Origin: Heliocidaris tuberculata
Lineage: Eukaryota > Echinodermata > Echinoidea > Camarodonta > Echinometridae
DNA: 64,000 nt
Assembly (NCBI GenBank): GCA_025618425.1
Contig: CM046849.1
Location: 28,670,321 to 28,734,320 of the forward strand
Reading direction: 5' to 3'
The position numbers were made by a program, and so were the translations under genes. The notes beneath the pieces were generated by a model that saw only the letters and a list, made by a program, of their open reading frames with translations, did no database searches and was not told the DNA's origin. Of this stretch, positions 42,287-55,356 are shown in pieces (positions within the stretch are counted from its first letter, which is position 1; each line of letters begins with the position of its first letter).

Positions 42287-42722
42287 AAGTTGCACACGAA
42301 GCGCCTTTCGATTGCGTCATTTCTACCGCTGGTAAAGCCTTATGAAGGCAATAAGCCAGTTCGTCATTACGATTTGCGCATGCGGAGATAAAGGTCATTA
42401 TTACCTAGCACAATATTATTGACCTTTATACGCTTTCGTAGTGTGCGCACTATGATTCGCGCACCAGTATGATATTACGTGTTAAACAAGTAGCGCGTCC
42501 ACCAAAATAGATGCGTGTACGCGTTCAAATTGGGGGTCATTTCAGGGTCATTTGCACCATGTACGGTTTACGAACTGGCTTATTTGTGCATGCGCCATTA
42601 ACAAAACGCAATGTATTCATTGCTCCTTTTGCATACTCCATTTGTACGAAATCACTCTCACCCTGCGCGTCAAATAAAGCGCCAGACGCTTACGCAGTAA
42701 TACGTCAGCCAATAAAATAACG
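42287..42722. mobile_element. CGTCA-family MITE interrupted by a MITE D insertion
   Basis: The host arms TGCACACGAAGCGCCTTTCG at 42291 and GCCAGACGCTTACGC to GTCA near 42716 resemble the element at 43548-43771. They are split by a complete MITE D at 42351-42583, with ends ATAAGCCAGTTCG and CGAACTGGCTTAT. Confidence 0.72.
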
Positions 42723-43249
42723 TGTTATGCGTCACAGACATTGGATTAGTCAGTTTGGAAAGTAAAATGCATGAAATCTTTTTTTTCAAATTCCCTCTTT
42801 TCGTGCACGGTCTCATTTAAAGAGCACGGCTAACAATTGGCAAATAAATTTGCCATCTCATATCATTCTATTATGGATCTGCCAAGCCCTAGAGACGAAT
42901 AGATATGATTGGAATAGTTATAACAGTATATGGACCAAAATTAGTTCAATGCGGATGATATCCGTTCCAAGTGATTCTCTAACCGCTCTATCATTATCTT
43001 TGCATTAACAAAGCCGCCGTTTTTTCATACTGATGGTATTCAGGGAATATATTTTGGAATAAGCACCAATTACTAGGTCCTTTGTATACACCTGGATAAA
43101 GAGTGGGAAATTGATTTTAATGTCTTGATAAAAGATATGTCACTTTTGAGGTTAAGATTCGCATTATGGTTCAGTATAGTTTAGGAGCATAATCCACTCG
43201 ACAACAACGCTTCCACATTCAGCCCTAATTGACACAATTACATAGCATA

Positions 43250-43460
43250 TCACATAATGCCCCTTGCACACGGTGCGTCATTTCATGTGCGCTATTATAT
43301 ATCTACGCCAACTGAGCCTGTGAACAGAGAGAAGGCAATTCCTGCATGCGCCTGTCATTCAACGTAGTATTTGCTGACGTAGTCCTATGTTAGCAAAATG
43401 ACGTCAAGTGTGCAACGGACGTAACGCGCTTCCAGAAGGAAACATATATTAACCACGTCC
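43250..43460. mobile_element. CGTCA-family MITE
   Basis: CCTTGCACACGGTGCGTCAT at the left and AAAATGACGTCAAGTGTGCA at the right are inverted. The interior GCAATTCCTGCATGCGCC matches the family. Noncoding. Confidence 0.62.
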
Positions 43461-43547
43461 CTTCTAAAGAGAGATGCCAGCATTCCACTACATAGTGAAA
43501 CATGATTATACAATACATACAGTTGTGATCTCAGCCACAATGTTAAG

Positions 43548-43771
43548 CCCAGCTCACGCGAGCCGTCATTTCGATTGCGTCAGTACCTGCGCGAGCCTAA
43601 TCGAGGCAATCAATGCATACGGCAGATAATAAGAGTAATGTCTGCACTTGTTCACTTTGCACTCACTTTTTTGAACGATATCACTCTTTTATGACGCGCC
43701 AAAGACCTTGACAGTCACTGACGCTGCCCAAACGTCAGCAAATGACGCCTCGTCTGAGCCAGGCTTCACAC
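43548..43771. mobile_element. CGTCA-family MITE
   Basis: AGCCCAGCTCACGCGAGCCG at the left and GACGCCTCGTCTGAGCCAGGCT in outline at the right are imperfect inverted ends, each next to GTCATT or AATGAC. The interior GGCAATCAATGCATACGGC is shared with 42345-42620. Confidence 0.68.
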
Positions 43772-45499
43772 ATTTCATCGCGTCAATGCTGAATATATCT
43801 AAATACTTCTAACGATTGCCTTTCTCACTTGATTTCTTGTAGTAATAAAAATATTTCTCATGATTACATTCTTTAGAAAAAAAACAACCAAAAAAAAACA
43901 ACAACATATGATTTATATTCATACGTACATTGTATACACACAAATATATATATATTCACTATGCATAATACCAAGACATATGATTATACACAAAATAATT
44001 GCAATATAAGACAGTAGTAAAAACTCGCTAGGAGGTTTCTGTTTTCGTTGTTGGAAGAGAAAATTCCTCCACGACAGTAAATACAATATCTTTGTTGTTG
44101 TTTGAGGGAATATGTGTTTGTCATAATGGACCGTGTATTTTAGCAATCGTAGAAACGACACAAATTATGAAGGCAGCATTATTTTCACAGAACAGTCTGT
44201 TGGCATACGCTAACAATACCATAACAACATTTTATACTGTACACTGATATTTCCTGATTGATATACCGTTAATGCACCGATATGGGGAAAGCCATATCAC
44301 ACAGGAGTGGGGCATGGTATAACAAAAATAGAACATGAACTCATCCAAGGATCACAGAATGCAAGAAACAATTGTTATCTTCTTGTGGATTTCTGATAAC
44401 AAGCTATAACAGACAGTACTGTAACGACAACCGAATCAAATCAACGTTTCGTAGTTCTATTTCAGTTCAGGTGAAATATGAAAAGCAGAACAAAAGCCGG
44501 TGATATTTTTTCTTTAATTTACAATTAACATGGATGACAAGACGAATAAAATGCAAATAAAAAATAACCCAATGTATATTCTGTATCCTACTAGTTCTGT
44601 TCAACCTGGCGTTGGGCATGTTGGGTCTACGTCATACTGATAGAAAATCAACGGATAGAAAATAGACCTCAATTGGTCTTTAAAAATTTCTTAAACTCAA
44701 TTTTGGACCGATTCTACCCAGCGCCTTGTTTGAATTTCGTTAGATTACGGGCTACAGATTGTTAAATAATACTCTTGAACATTTTATGACACTATACAAT
44801 AGTTTTGCTGTTAGCTATGTAGCTTTTATAGCGCGACGAGGAAAGGCAATTGATATGTCTTCGACCACAATTTCCCCCATACATAATAATAAGCAAACAT
44901 TTCGTCCTATTTTTGCGATCTTCCCCATCTTTCAAGGAAGTATGAAAATAAAAGTAAACACAGCAACAACAATACATAGTACAACGAATAATTTCAGTAC
45001 ACATTGATTGCAACTTATACGTACATGCAGCAATTAACATGAATCAGCATTTCTGTATGAAGGGGAAAATAATATAAACTTAGTATGTACATAATTTTAA
45101 CCACTGGAGATGTTTACAAAAAGAAATGCAAAAACAAGCCGCCAAATAAGTCTAAACAACTATCATGGAACTAACAAGGAAAACAAACTCTGAAGATCAT
45201 TATTTTTGTTTTACCTAATTCTCTTTTCTTTCTTTAATAGATATGGTTCTGCCAAATACCACAACCTTGACCAATCGAAAAAGAACTTTTCCTGGAGGGA
45301 GAAAAATATCCTTCCACTTTCTTTTAAAATTGCATATCTATACACAACAACGAAAATCACGGAATGGACAATATCTCCTAAAAGAACAGCTAAGCATATA
45401 AATATTATAGCTAAACTCAAAGCGAACTCTGATTTCATTTGTTTGGTCATACTTTCCTTGGTCTTGTCAGTTTCTGTGTTATATCAGGGAAATGTCAGA

Positions 45500-46422
45500 G
45501 ACACAGCAAAATCTTTATTCCAAATAGGAATATTTGAAAAAGCACTTTTTTCCGCGAATTTACAAAATAAAAGCAGTTTACCATAGAGTCCCTGTAAACC
45601 GTGCATCTAAACTATTTACAATAACTGGTAAAGAATATTTATGGTTATGGATGACTTTTTTTCTTGGTACATTCAGCAAAATGCATACACATCAATACAC
45701 AACAGATTTTAACCTGTTAACACAAATACTCCGCGTATGCACATTTTTAGATAGTGTTTGGACATAATTATGCCGATTATTCCAGTACAGTTGCCTTTGA
45801 ACGAAATCCTCTACGAACAATTGGGTAGAACAACAGAGGCCAGTTCACATTCAAGCGACCTGTTTAATCATGCGAGCTCCATTTTCCCCGCGACACTCAT
45901 CGCTAATGCAAATCTGGAGCTGGTTTCCGTTGCTGAGTTTGTAGGTGAAACTTCAGGACAGCAGAGTGCTAGGCCAAGACTGGGTCGAAAAGAATGAGAT
46001 ATAGCAAATCGGATTTGCTAATATTTTGTACGAATATCAAAAAAATAACTCGGAGGCACTCGGCTTTGGATCACGTGATCATCATGGAAAGGCGTGCGGC
46101 CTATAGACACCATCCTGTTAAACACATGTACACAAGCATGATATGCAGGTTCATATTGGTGCCATCTGCCAACTCCCCTTTCCGGCATATATCTATCCGC
46201 TGTGTGAATTATCTATCCACATTGCAATCGCGTTACGCGTTCATAATCCTTCTTGGTCAAAAGGGCATTTGAACTCATCTCGAAAGGATGTTCACTTGAG
46301 TAAAGACTTGCTTATACTCACTGGTTCATGTTGCAGAAATAGTCATGCCCCTTAAAAAGGTCAATTTGTCATCAAATAAAGTCGCAGATAGATTCTTTGT
46401 CACCGTCCAATTGCGGAGCTAG
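45500..46422 (-). other. Receptor 2 probable 3' UTR
   Basis: Sequence following the receptor 2 stop. A minus-strand AATAAA lies at 45519-45514, about 900 nt downstream, and is a possible polyadenylation signal. Short plus-strand open frames here have no recognisable product. Confidence 0.3.
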
Positions 46423-47562
46423 TCATACAGGAGTCCCAGCTGGCGATTTCGGAAGCTTGATTCGTCCGTTCCTGCCTTGATCGCCAGAGGCAGGACGAAC
46501 CAACCTCTGAGAGGAGGGACTTCCGTAACACTTTGGTCGTTTAAATAGGATCTTTGGGCTCCACTTCGACTTGTCACCTTCCCGCGTCCACGGGTCTGAC
46601 GCGATGGTGCTGCAAGTGTAAGCAGGCTCCGGTGAGAGTCCAAGCGACTGGTTCGCACTGAAAGACGTGTCAAACTCGGAGTCCTCAAAGAACTGTTCCG
46701 GAAATGACTGAACATCCCCTTTGATATCTGGACACACAAAGGCAACGTGTTTCTTACCACCGGAACAATGCCTTTCGTTCGGGCTTTTCAATATACATGG
46801 AAGCTGCGTGTTGTTGCTATTGTTCTGGTTGGCTTCGAAAGGCTTGTCACCACCGCTGGGCATATTTTCCTTGCTGGCGTTCAACGTGCCAACTTGTCCT
46901 TCCAGTAAGTTTTCGTCGGAACCATTGACCGTGGTTCCGTTTCTCTGGACGTTATTGTTTTCACGCGCGAGTTTGTCCTGGATGAACAGATTCTGTTCCA
47001 TGACAGGCGTGTTGCCATGGACGATGAGCGCTTCATCTGATCCAACACCAACCGGATGATCCAAGTCGTGGTCATCGGTCATGGAATTATCATCGCTTCG
47101 AAATCCCATCTCTTCCTGCGCTTCTTCCGCTCGGCCATTGTCCTGATTGATGCCGTTGTCGTTCTCCGGTAACACCTCCCCTGTCGTGAGCGCCGTTGTT
47201 TCCTTGTCTAGGATGGTCGGCGTGGAATCCGAGGCTGGCCAGTCTGGTAGTTTTTCATTCAGTGACGGGTTGCTGCCCTCTGGGACGGGTTTCAAGGGAA
47301 CCAGCTCCTCTTTTCTTGCCGTGCTGACGTAACTTGGGACTTTCCCGTTGCCCACGTGGTCACCACCATGATCGTGTTTGGAGGAGAGCGATGTTTTGAG
47401 GGTAGCGCAAGTGTCCTCATTCGACCCTCTTCTAATGTGGGACAGGTTGTTTGCAAGGCTATTCTGGCGGGAGTGTGATCCTCTTCTAGAGATGTTGTGC
47501 CGTGAGGGTAGTGTGTTTTCTTCTCGCCATCTCCTCAATAATCTTTTGATAACGTTTTGTAC
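46423..47562 (-). CDS. Receptor 2 exon 12: 379-residue cytoplasmic tail
   Basis: The acceptor is CTCGTTTAG; the exon opens [15 protein letters not shown] (helix 8) and runs to TGA at 46425-46423. Two RRGS motifs (tail residues 26-29 and 44-47) fit basophilic kinase sites. Acidic, Asn-rich low-complexity sequence follows. A KKHVAF segment (about 270-275) fits the PP1-docking RVxF pattern. The last residues T-P-V fit a class I PDZ ligand, as vertebrate CRH receptors also end. No folded domain was recognised. Most class B tails are 50-150 residues, so this is exceptionally long. It is open over 1.1 kb with no repeat, so it is very likely real coding sequence. Confidence 0.9.
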   Translation of the reverse strand, partial: VQNVIKRLLRRWREENTLPSRHNISRRGSHSRQNSLANNLSHIRRGSNEDTCATLKTSLSSKHDHGGDHVGNGKVPSYVSTARKEELVPLKPVPEGSNPSLNEKLPDWPASDSTPTILDKETTALTTGEVLPENDNGINQDNGRAEEAQEEMGFRSDDNSMTDDHDLDHPVGVGSDEALIVHGNTPVMEQNLFIQDKLARENNNVQRNGTTVNGSDENLLEGQVGTLNASKENMPSGGDKPFEANQNNSNNTQLPCILKSPNERHCSGGKKHVAFVCPDIKGDVQSFPEQFFEDSEFDTSFSANQSLGLSPEPAYTCSTIASDPWTREGDKSKWSPKILFKRPKCYGSPSSQRLVRPASGDQGRNGRIKLPKSPAGTPV

Positions 47563-49525
47563 CTAAACGAGAAGGGGAAAACGTGGTGAAGAATTTCAAC
47601 ATCTCACATCTTGCAATATTATTTTCTTTCTCACACTACGTCTTTGGACAATATGCTCGACCAAGATAACTACTAAATTTAGTTCAAATTGCGATATCTA
47701 AGAAGTATTTTATAGTGTTTACGTCCAGGTTCGATTACGCAAGAGCATTACTGGTGATAAACTGTTGTATAATAAAATACAGAACAGGTTCTTCTTTAAC
47801 ACTCTGAGTGATTACCACTTTGCTTATTGTTGTACCATTGCTGACTGAATAATGTTTTCAAAAAAAGAAGAGACAAACACATGAAAACCAACAAATTATA
47901 AGCAATACAAGCTGCAGATCAAGGATTGTCCAAAATTTGTTCGAAATTATTTCTTCGAGTCAGAGAATTATTTAGAGGGAAACAAAATAAAATGATAAAC
48001 CCCGTTAAATCTACGATAGTCCTTCCGATGGCTCCGAAAGATTATGGCCTCTTGCACCCTAAATTCGCCTTTGCAGTATTTCTTGAGCGAGCAGTCAAGG
48101 GAGCCATCTTACCTCTTGATTCATGTAAACATAGATGATAGCGACAAAGAAGCCCTGGGTGGACTGGAGGAATGCATTCAGGTAGCGGTAGACGTAGGTG
48201 GAGACGTTCGGTTGCTCCGGGCTCGGCTCCAGGAGAAGCATGAAATAGGACGCCCCGAGTAAAGGCAGCAGGACTACGATCCCACGTACACCTTTCCTGT
48301 AGGATGGTGTTAGAAAGGGTTAAAGAAAACATTATGAGTTACCATGATCACCAGGAGGAGCATAGGCATCTCCATAGCAATTCGAATTTATGGGGAACGG
48401 ACGGTCTTAGTTCAAATTTGGCAAAAAGTATGGATATATCCCCCCCCAAAAAAAAAGTATTAAGATCTATAAACAGTATGTATAGTTCTGGCAGAGTGAA
48501 GTCATATGGATGTGAATTTATTGAATGTTTTCATAATTACTGTATCAACATAGAATATGATATCCACTCTATGCTTGTAACGAATAACAGATTTGCTTGA
48601 TATCATCCATTGTCCATTATTTTCGATTTTAAAAAAGCCCTGTGTCGAGGCTATCGCTTCACTGTGTCTACGCCTAAAACCGCATGCAATATAGATTGGT
48701 ACAAATAGCGCATGTAGTTTTACCAAGCTCAATTCTGTCTACGCCTTCTACGCCTAAACCCGCATGCAATATTATAGAGATTGGTACAAATGGCGCATAC
48801 AGTTGTGAACAAAAGCAGCAGCTGAGAGTGGTTACTATCTCGTTAGTCATGAACTTGAACAAAACTTGTTGGAGGTGCTTTGCTGACGGAAATGTCTGAT
48901 TAGGGCCCGCAGCCAAAGGCTCATTCCTCTTTCATCAATAGTGTCTACGTAAGAATTACAAATACAGGTAGAAATGATGGAGGATACTTTACACACTGTG
49001 CGAATAATATGCCACAATACAAAAGACGGTCAATGTCACCTTGACAGGTTTACATACCTGTATTGTTGCGTTTCAAAGGAATGTGACGCCCTCAGTTTTG
49101 TGACGAGAATGACCATAATATGAATCATGAAGCACACGTTGACCTGGAAAAAACAGAAAGGCTAAGTATCAAGATGTATCACTAGGTATGACTAAGCCAG
49201 ATCGTAATTAGTACATGGTACAAATGACCCTGAAATGACCCCGATTTGTACGCGCACGAGTATCAGTTTGACTGACGCTCTACTTATTTATCAACTGAAA
49301 TCATACGGGCGCGCGCATCATATGGTGCTCACACTGTGAAAGCTTATTAAGGTTAATTGAACTCTCTACAAATGACCTTTATCTGCACATGCGCTAATTG
49401 TAATTACGAAGGGGCTTATTCTTTTGGAAAAAGGTGAATCACACTTGTGGAAAAAGAACAGCTTTGCTAGAAACAGAAACACCATAATAACACGTATGTA
49501 GTGGTTATAAAGATAGATATAGATG

Positions 49526-49619
<94 letters not shown>

Positions 49620-49644
49620 GGGGGGACGTGTATGTGTGTGTGTA

Positions 49645-49703
<59 letters not shown>

Positions 49704-50239
49704 ATAAAATCTTTATATTTGTATGTATATAAATTACACGAAACAAAAAAGAAAACCTGCTCAAGCGAGAAGTCACTGACGTATATGATATATACATAGT
49801 GTTTGTATAGATTGAGATCAATCATACTTACCAAAATTACAGCTATGATAGGCACTCGAATTATATAATCCGCGTCGGTCTTAGATAGACAACTGTTTCA
49901 TGAAGGGGAAAGGGGGATTTAAAAACGCAATAAATCTCACCATTCATTTTCATCTTCTTCAATGGTGTCACATTAATAAATGAACAGGAAATAGAGAGTT
50001 CCACATGATTTACATAATAAACATTAAATATTTTTAAAAATAATACATATATAAATGTATATAGAATCATAATTACTATCATTATTTTATATAATTACAC
50101 ATAAGTACACAATGTACTTTATATCAGTTTCATTATTCAGCATAACCACATACATTTCGAGTGTTCATTAATTTTGTACCTAGTTATTTATAATGGTTAA
50201 AATGCATCAACCTACGGAGTCTGATTTATTCCCCCCCCC

Positions 50240-50270
<31 letters not shown>

Positions 50271-50285
50271 TCTATCTCTCTCTCT

Positions 50286-50321
<36 letters not shown>

Positions 50322-50995
50322 CTTTTCTAAAATAGACTATCATTCGAAATTGGTAATTGAACGAAGCAATTGCTTACTCATCTTCTGAAGGGGAGGACAT
50401 TGCTGCGACAGTGACAGTAATAGCATAGGCCACTGAAAAGATCACAGGTACTCCTTTAAAAAAAAACAAAAAAAAAAACAATTAAATATACTTAGGAAAA
50501 TGAATATTTCATTTAAATCTATGATTCTGGAAAAATGAAAAACTACTTTACACTGATTTATAGTAAAACATAATATTTAACAGTGGATTTATTTCAAAAG
50601 GGTTTTTTTTTTTTATGACAATTATCCTCTTCAGAGACTACGTTTAATCCAAACTCCACTATTTGAGTTTTAAGAGGGAACATGATCTCTTTAAGAATAA
50701 CCCGGAATGCAATCGGAATGAAATAAATTGGTGTGAAAACAGGTTCTATTGATTTTATTTCTCGTCAAGTAGTATTTTTTTTTTTTGTATCCATTTCAAG
50801 AACCCACATACGCCTACATTATCTATTGAAAAAAGATGTCTATCTCATGCAAAAAACAAAAAACAAAAATAGATCAATAAACTTGCGTTTTATTCCAAAC
50901 TATGTTGGAACGATTCAGGTTTATTTCAAAAACTTGTTAGAAATGTATAACAAACAATGACCCCCCACCCCCACCCCAACAACCAACCTTTCAAA

Positions 50996-51039
<44 letters not shown>

Positions 51040-54000
51040 TAAGTTGACTGCGTGCTACGTGTGGTGTATCAATAGAAAAATCAAGAGTTTGTTTCAGAGT
51101 ATTATGCTTGTAGAAAGAAAAAAAAGACAATTTTAACCCCATCCAAAGACGCTGCCCAATTACATAACTATTCTAGAAACTAACCGCGTTGGGGGACAAA
51201 AGGGAAATCTGCATCTATAAAGTGGATTGATGATAATATTTCATGATCTACCATTCAGGTCATTTCAGTTTTTTACCGACAGCTTAAAGATTATTTTACT
51301 TACCCCAGCCTATGACGCAATACACCCAAAATTTCTCTCGCCGAACGGTGAGGGCTCGAACCACCATAGTATGGAGATAGAGGCCCTCTACGAACATCCA
51401 AAAGAAGTTGGTGAGATTGATATAGTACACAGCTGTCGCCTGTAGCCGACAGTACCACTGAACAAGAAGATAAGATAACAAGATACGCACAAAATTAATG
51501 AGAGAAGAGATTTGGGATACAATTATCGCAAGCAGGCTCATAACACTGATATGTTTACCTGAAAGATCTAGAATAACACCGCGAAACTAATTCAGTTCTT
51601 ATTTATAGTCATACATGTTGAAGACTTGGAAAAGCTATCATCCAAAAGATATTGGGTACGCAGATAATCTAATGGATACTATCCCCACAGATAATAGGGG
51701 GTCGTCTGAAATATAACCAATAAGAACAGGCTTCCTCAGCATGAATTAATTGGATAGCAAAGGGATAGGAGTTTCATGGATAAGAAAGATAATATGCATA
51801 TTATAGTTATTATCCATACTGTTACTTTATCTGATTGCGAAATTCTACTTAATTTCATTAAATGGTTTCATTAGATAAAAGGGCATATTGATAGCATATA
51901 GGAATGCCCTTTTCTGCTGCATTTCAATAATACAATTTATCCATTGAAGATAGCGTCGTTCTATTTCACGGACCGAGAAACCGGGTGGGGCTGGGTTTTT
52001 TTTTTCCTTTCACCTTTCTTTCTTTTCTTTGCTTTTCTTTTATCTTATTTTCTTCTTCTTGTTGTTTTGTTTTTGTTTTTGTTTTTGGTTTGTTTGTTTG
52101 TTTGTTTGTTTGTTTTTGTTACTTTTTTCTTCTTTCTTTTTTTTTTTTTTTTGGGGGGGGGGGGTCGGAACTGAAAATCTTTGGAATTATGAACCCGAAT
52201 TCATCTTCGAAATTATGTCACCATTTCATTTTCGGAATCACGAACCTTCCGATAAACGAATCTTCGAAATAGCAAACCTTCGGAGTAACGCAACAAATGT
52301 TCGGAGTTATGAACCCTTAGTATTGAAAATTTGTGTTTCAAAATGATATACCTTCGGCATTACGAACTTTCGGAAAAACGAGTGACCCCCCTAAGCCCTT
52401 TTTCTTTTTTTTTCTTTTTTTAGAAAAACATGACAGATAGAATTATAAGTAAATGTTGCCTCCAGTGTCCATGAAACTGAGAGGGTGTCATATTTCACAG
52501 GTTTGTAGAAAGAACAAAGAAAGTACTTACCGATTTATGGGCTACCTCAGAAAGAGAACTAATTATCATCATTAGAAAGAAGATGACATAGAGAAGGAGA
52601 AAACTGATAACCAGATTGAGATGAATGTAGTTCCTCACACATCGTAAGCTCCTGCAGAAGAGAGAGATGGAAAGAAAAACTCAGAAATGAATCCAGAATT
52701 TAAAGAAAGATAATAAATGGATATCGCAATATGGATACGAAGAGAGAGGGTAGGGTTATTTTGTATTCCGTCTGGCATGCATATTTAATCAACGGTGGAT
52801 ATAGGCCCCCACCAAAACTTGTTGAAATGACCTTTGCGAAAATTATATTTCATACACAAAATAATTACAGATTAACTTTTCAATTTCCCGTTGTCCGTGA
52901 CCTTTTCACGCCTGATTCAATGGAGTTCTCTCCACCGCATCCCATTTTACATGTTTTAATCAAAAAAGAAAAGAGAAGAAAGAACAACAAATTAATTACT
53001 TTATCAAAATTTACTGAATACTAAAAACTATGAACAAATTTTGACAATAAGCGTTTGAGTGCTATTCTCTGTCTAAAACGATATTTTATGCTCCTCTTCT
53101 TTTGTTGTTGTTATTATGAGATACTCAAACAGAATATGACAGAAATATGTTACGTGGATTGATTATTGAGTGAAAGAGCATAGGTTCCTGGTTCGAAACT
53201 AAGTTGATGCCCCAGTGTCCCTAGAAAGACATCACTTCTACTCGTTACAAATCCATATTATGGCAAAGGCACAGGTCCACTTGTTGCAAATCTACAATAC
53301 TTTTTTGTTAAATAATTGGGGGTTTTTTAGCACTTGGGTAAAACTAATCGGCATTATCAACTGAACAAGATTAAATAACTTACTTGAAATATACAAGAAT
53401 GACAAACGCCCCCAGGAGGGTAGTGAAAGACAGGCTGTAACCCGTATAAATGACAATGTCCAAGGCTTTCTCATGCGGATTGGAGTCCTGAAGAAAAATC
53501 ACAAACATCACTATAATATTATCATTTCAGTGTAATATCAATATTACAGGTATCAAACAACATCACTATTGATTGATAATAACCCCGATATTAAGCCCCC
53601 CGTCAAACAAAGCCGATAAATCCAGACATCCTCACGACAAAGTTCGTGTAAACATTCCTGATGCATCTGTAACTTATCTGTCTGTGCGACAGTTTAGTTC
53701 TGTAGGAATCTGTCGTAGAGGAAACGCAACTCCAAACAACTTCGAAGCAATTGTCTTGTGTCCCATCGGATAATTCTGGTGGCCTTCGTAAGTATCGTAC
53801 GGCCGGGTTTGGACAGGCAGTCGGCTTTGTGTCGTGCGGTGAGTGTCTTGCCTAAGAAGAGCATGACCGGTCGCAAATCTTAAAAAACATGTATTCAGCT
53901 GCAAGAAACATGACTGCCAACCAAACCGGGGAAAAAAAAATCAAGTTCATGAGGCATGAGCAAAGACAGTGACTTCTCGAGATATTATTTGACATTTAGC

Positions 54001-55305
54001 AAGGGGGTTTGCGTCCCATAGAATGTGGTATGTATCAGTTATTATCCTCTAATCTAATTACCCAATGGTAAGGAAAATTGTTTTTAAACAGATTTTATCG
54101 GGTTCTGCTGGAATAGGAGTGTACTCCGGCTGAATCCTATGCAGGAAATGCCTCTGAAGTGTACATCTTCCAAGGCAACGATTGAGATGTAAAAAAAAAT
54201 GATAGCAAGACGAATCTAGGAGTATTCAACAATCAAAAGAAATGTCCAAACACTCTACAAAAGAAGTACTTACGTCATAATCTACAATGGCCTTGCATTC
54301 ACTGTAGTCGGACAGGTTGCCATTTCCCCAGGAACCATTGAAGAGGCACAACCTCGTCACAGTGTCTGTGTAAGGAAATGGATTTAATAGGAAAAGGTAG
54401 CAAGACAGTTTTCAAAGGTACTACACGATACATGTACAAAGGGTATTCCAAAACCTGAGTTCTGATTTGGTTCTGATTGTTCTAATTCTATGATGTCCTT
54501 ATATTCCTTGTATTATTGCAGATTTTAAGTTTCTCTATAGAGTACCGAAGTGCTGACGTCACATTAGCTTGCCGTCCAAACAACAGAGCCCGCGCATGAG
54601 GTCCACCGCGAAATCATTCAAGCAACGGGCTGGAGCAGGGCAAATTCAGTGTTTGGCGCTGATGTGATCACGGTTCCATGACATTTGCTCCTGCGACAAT
54701 TGCTCCGGTCTAACTTTGCCATGTTAATCCTAAACCTAAACCTAACCCTAACCCTAACCCTAATCCTAATCTGCACATTGTCCTTAACAAAAAACCAAAT
54801 CATGACCTTGACCTTAACCTTTGACCTTTCAAGATATAGACGGAGGAGCAAATGTCGCAGGAACAAATCTCGTGTCACCGTATCACCACTCCATTGTTTG
54901 GCACAAATTGTTTGGAACCAGCAACGGTGACAACTTGGCCTGTATGACGTCACACTTCGGTACTCGATGTGCCAAGTCTTTTTTATCATCCTCCTTTTAA
55001 ATATACCCCCCCCCCTCCCCCATTGTGCAGCCCATCGTCGTCATCATCATCATCATCATCATAATTATCATCCCCATCATCATTATCACCATCCTCATTT
55101 TGATCATCATAATGATGATCACCACTATGATATCCATGGTCTTCCTCGAATATCGTCGTCGCGATCAACACAATCATCATCAACCGCCGGGACGCTGGGA
55201 CGTCATGATTGTCGTCATCGAACTATGCATCAACATGATCAAGATTATGATCGTCTGACATCATCCACCTTTGATATTCTCATTATTCATGACCACCAAC
55301 CTCAA

Positions 55306-55356
<51 letters not shown>

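Larger units (their letters stand above)
37831..45499. other. Intergenic region between receptor 2 and receptor 1
   Basis: No host exon was recognised. It contains CT repeats, MITEs C, D and CGTCA-type, the GAA tract and poly-C runs. A GC-richer stretch at about 40620-40850 has a 69-codon plus-strand open frame with no recognised product. Confidence 0.5.

Noticed and set aside
45758..45997. 79-codon plus-strand open frame downstream of receptor 2
   Set aside because: Antisense to the probable 3' UTR, no recognised product, no RNA-processing context.
48042..48332. 96-codon minus-strand open frame over receptor 2 exon 11
   Set aside because: Wrong frame; the TM6-TM7 reading is in another frame and splices correctly.
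49366..49855. Tyr/Ile-rich and Cys/Val-rich open frames
   Set aside because: Shadows of the TA/TG compound microsatellite.
53155..53240. tRNA-like SINE head (GGTTCCTGGTTCGAAAC)
   Set aside because: A single B-box-like match without a convincing A box or SINE body; left unannotated.
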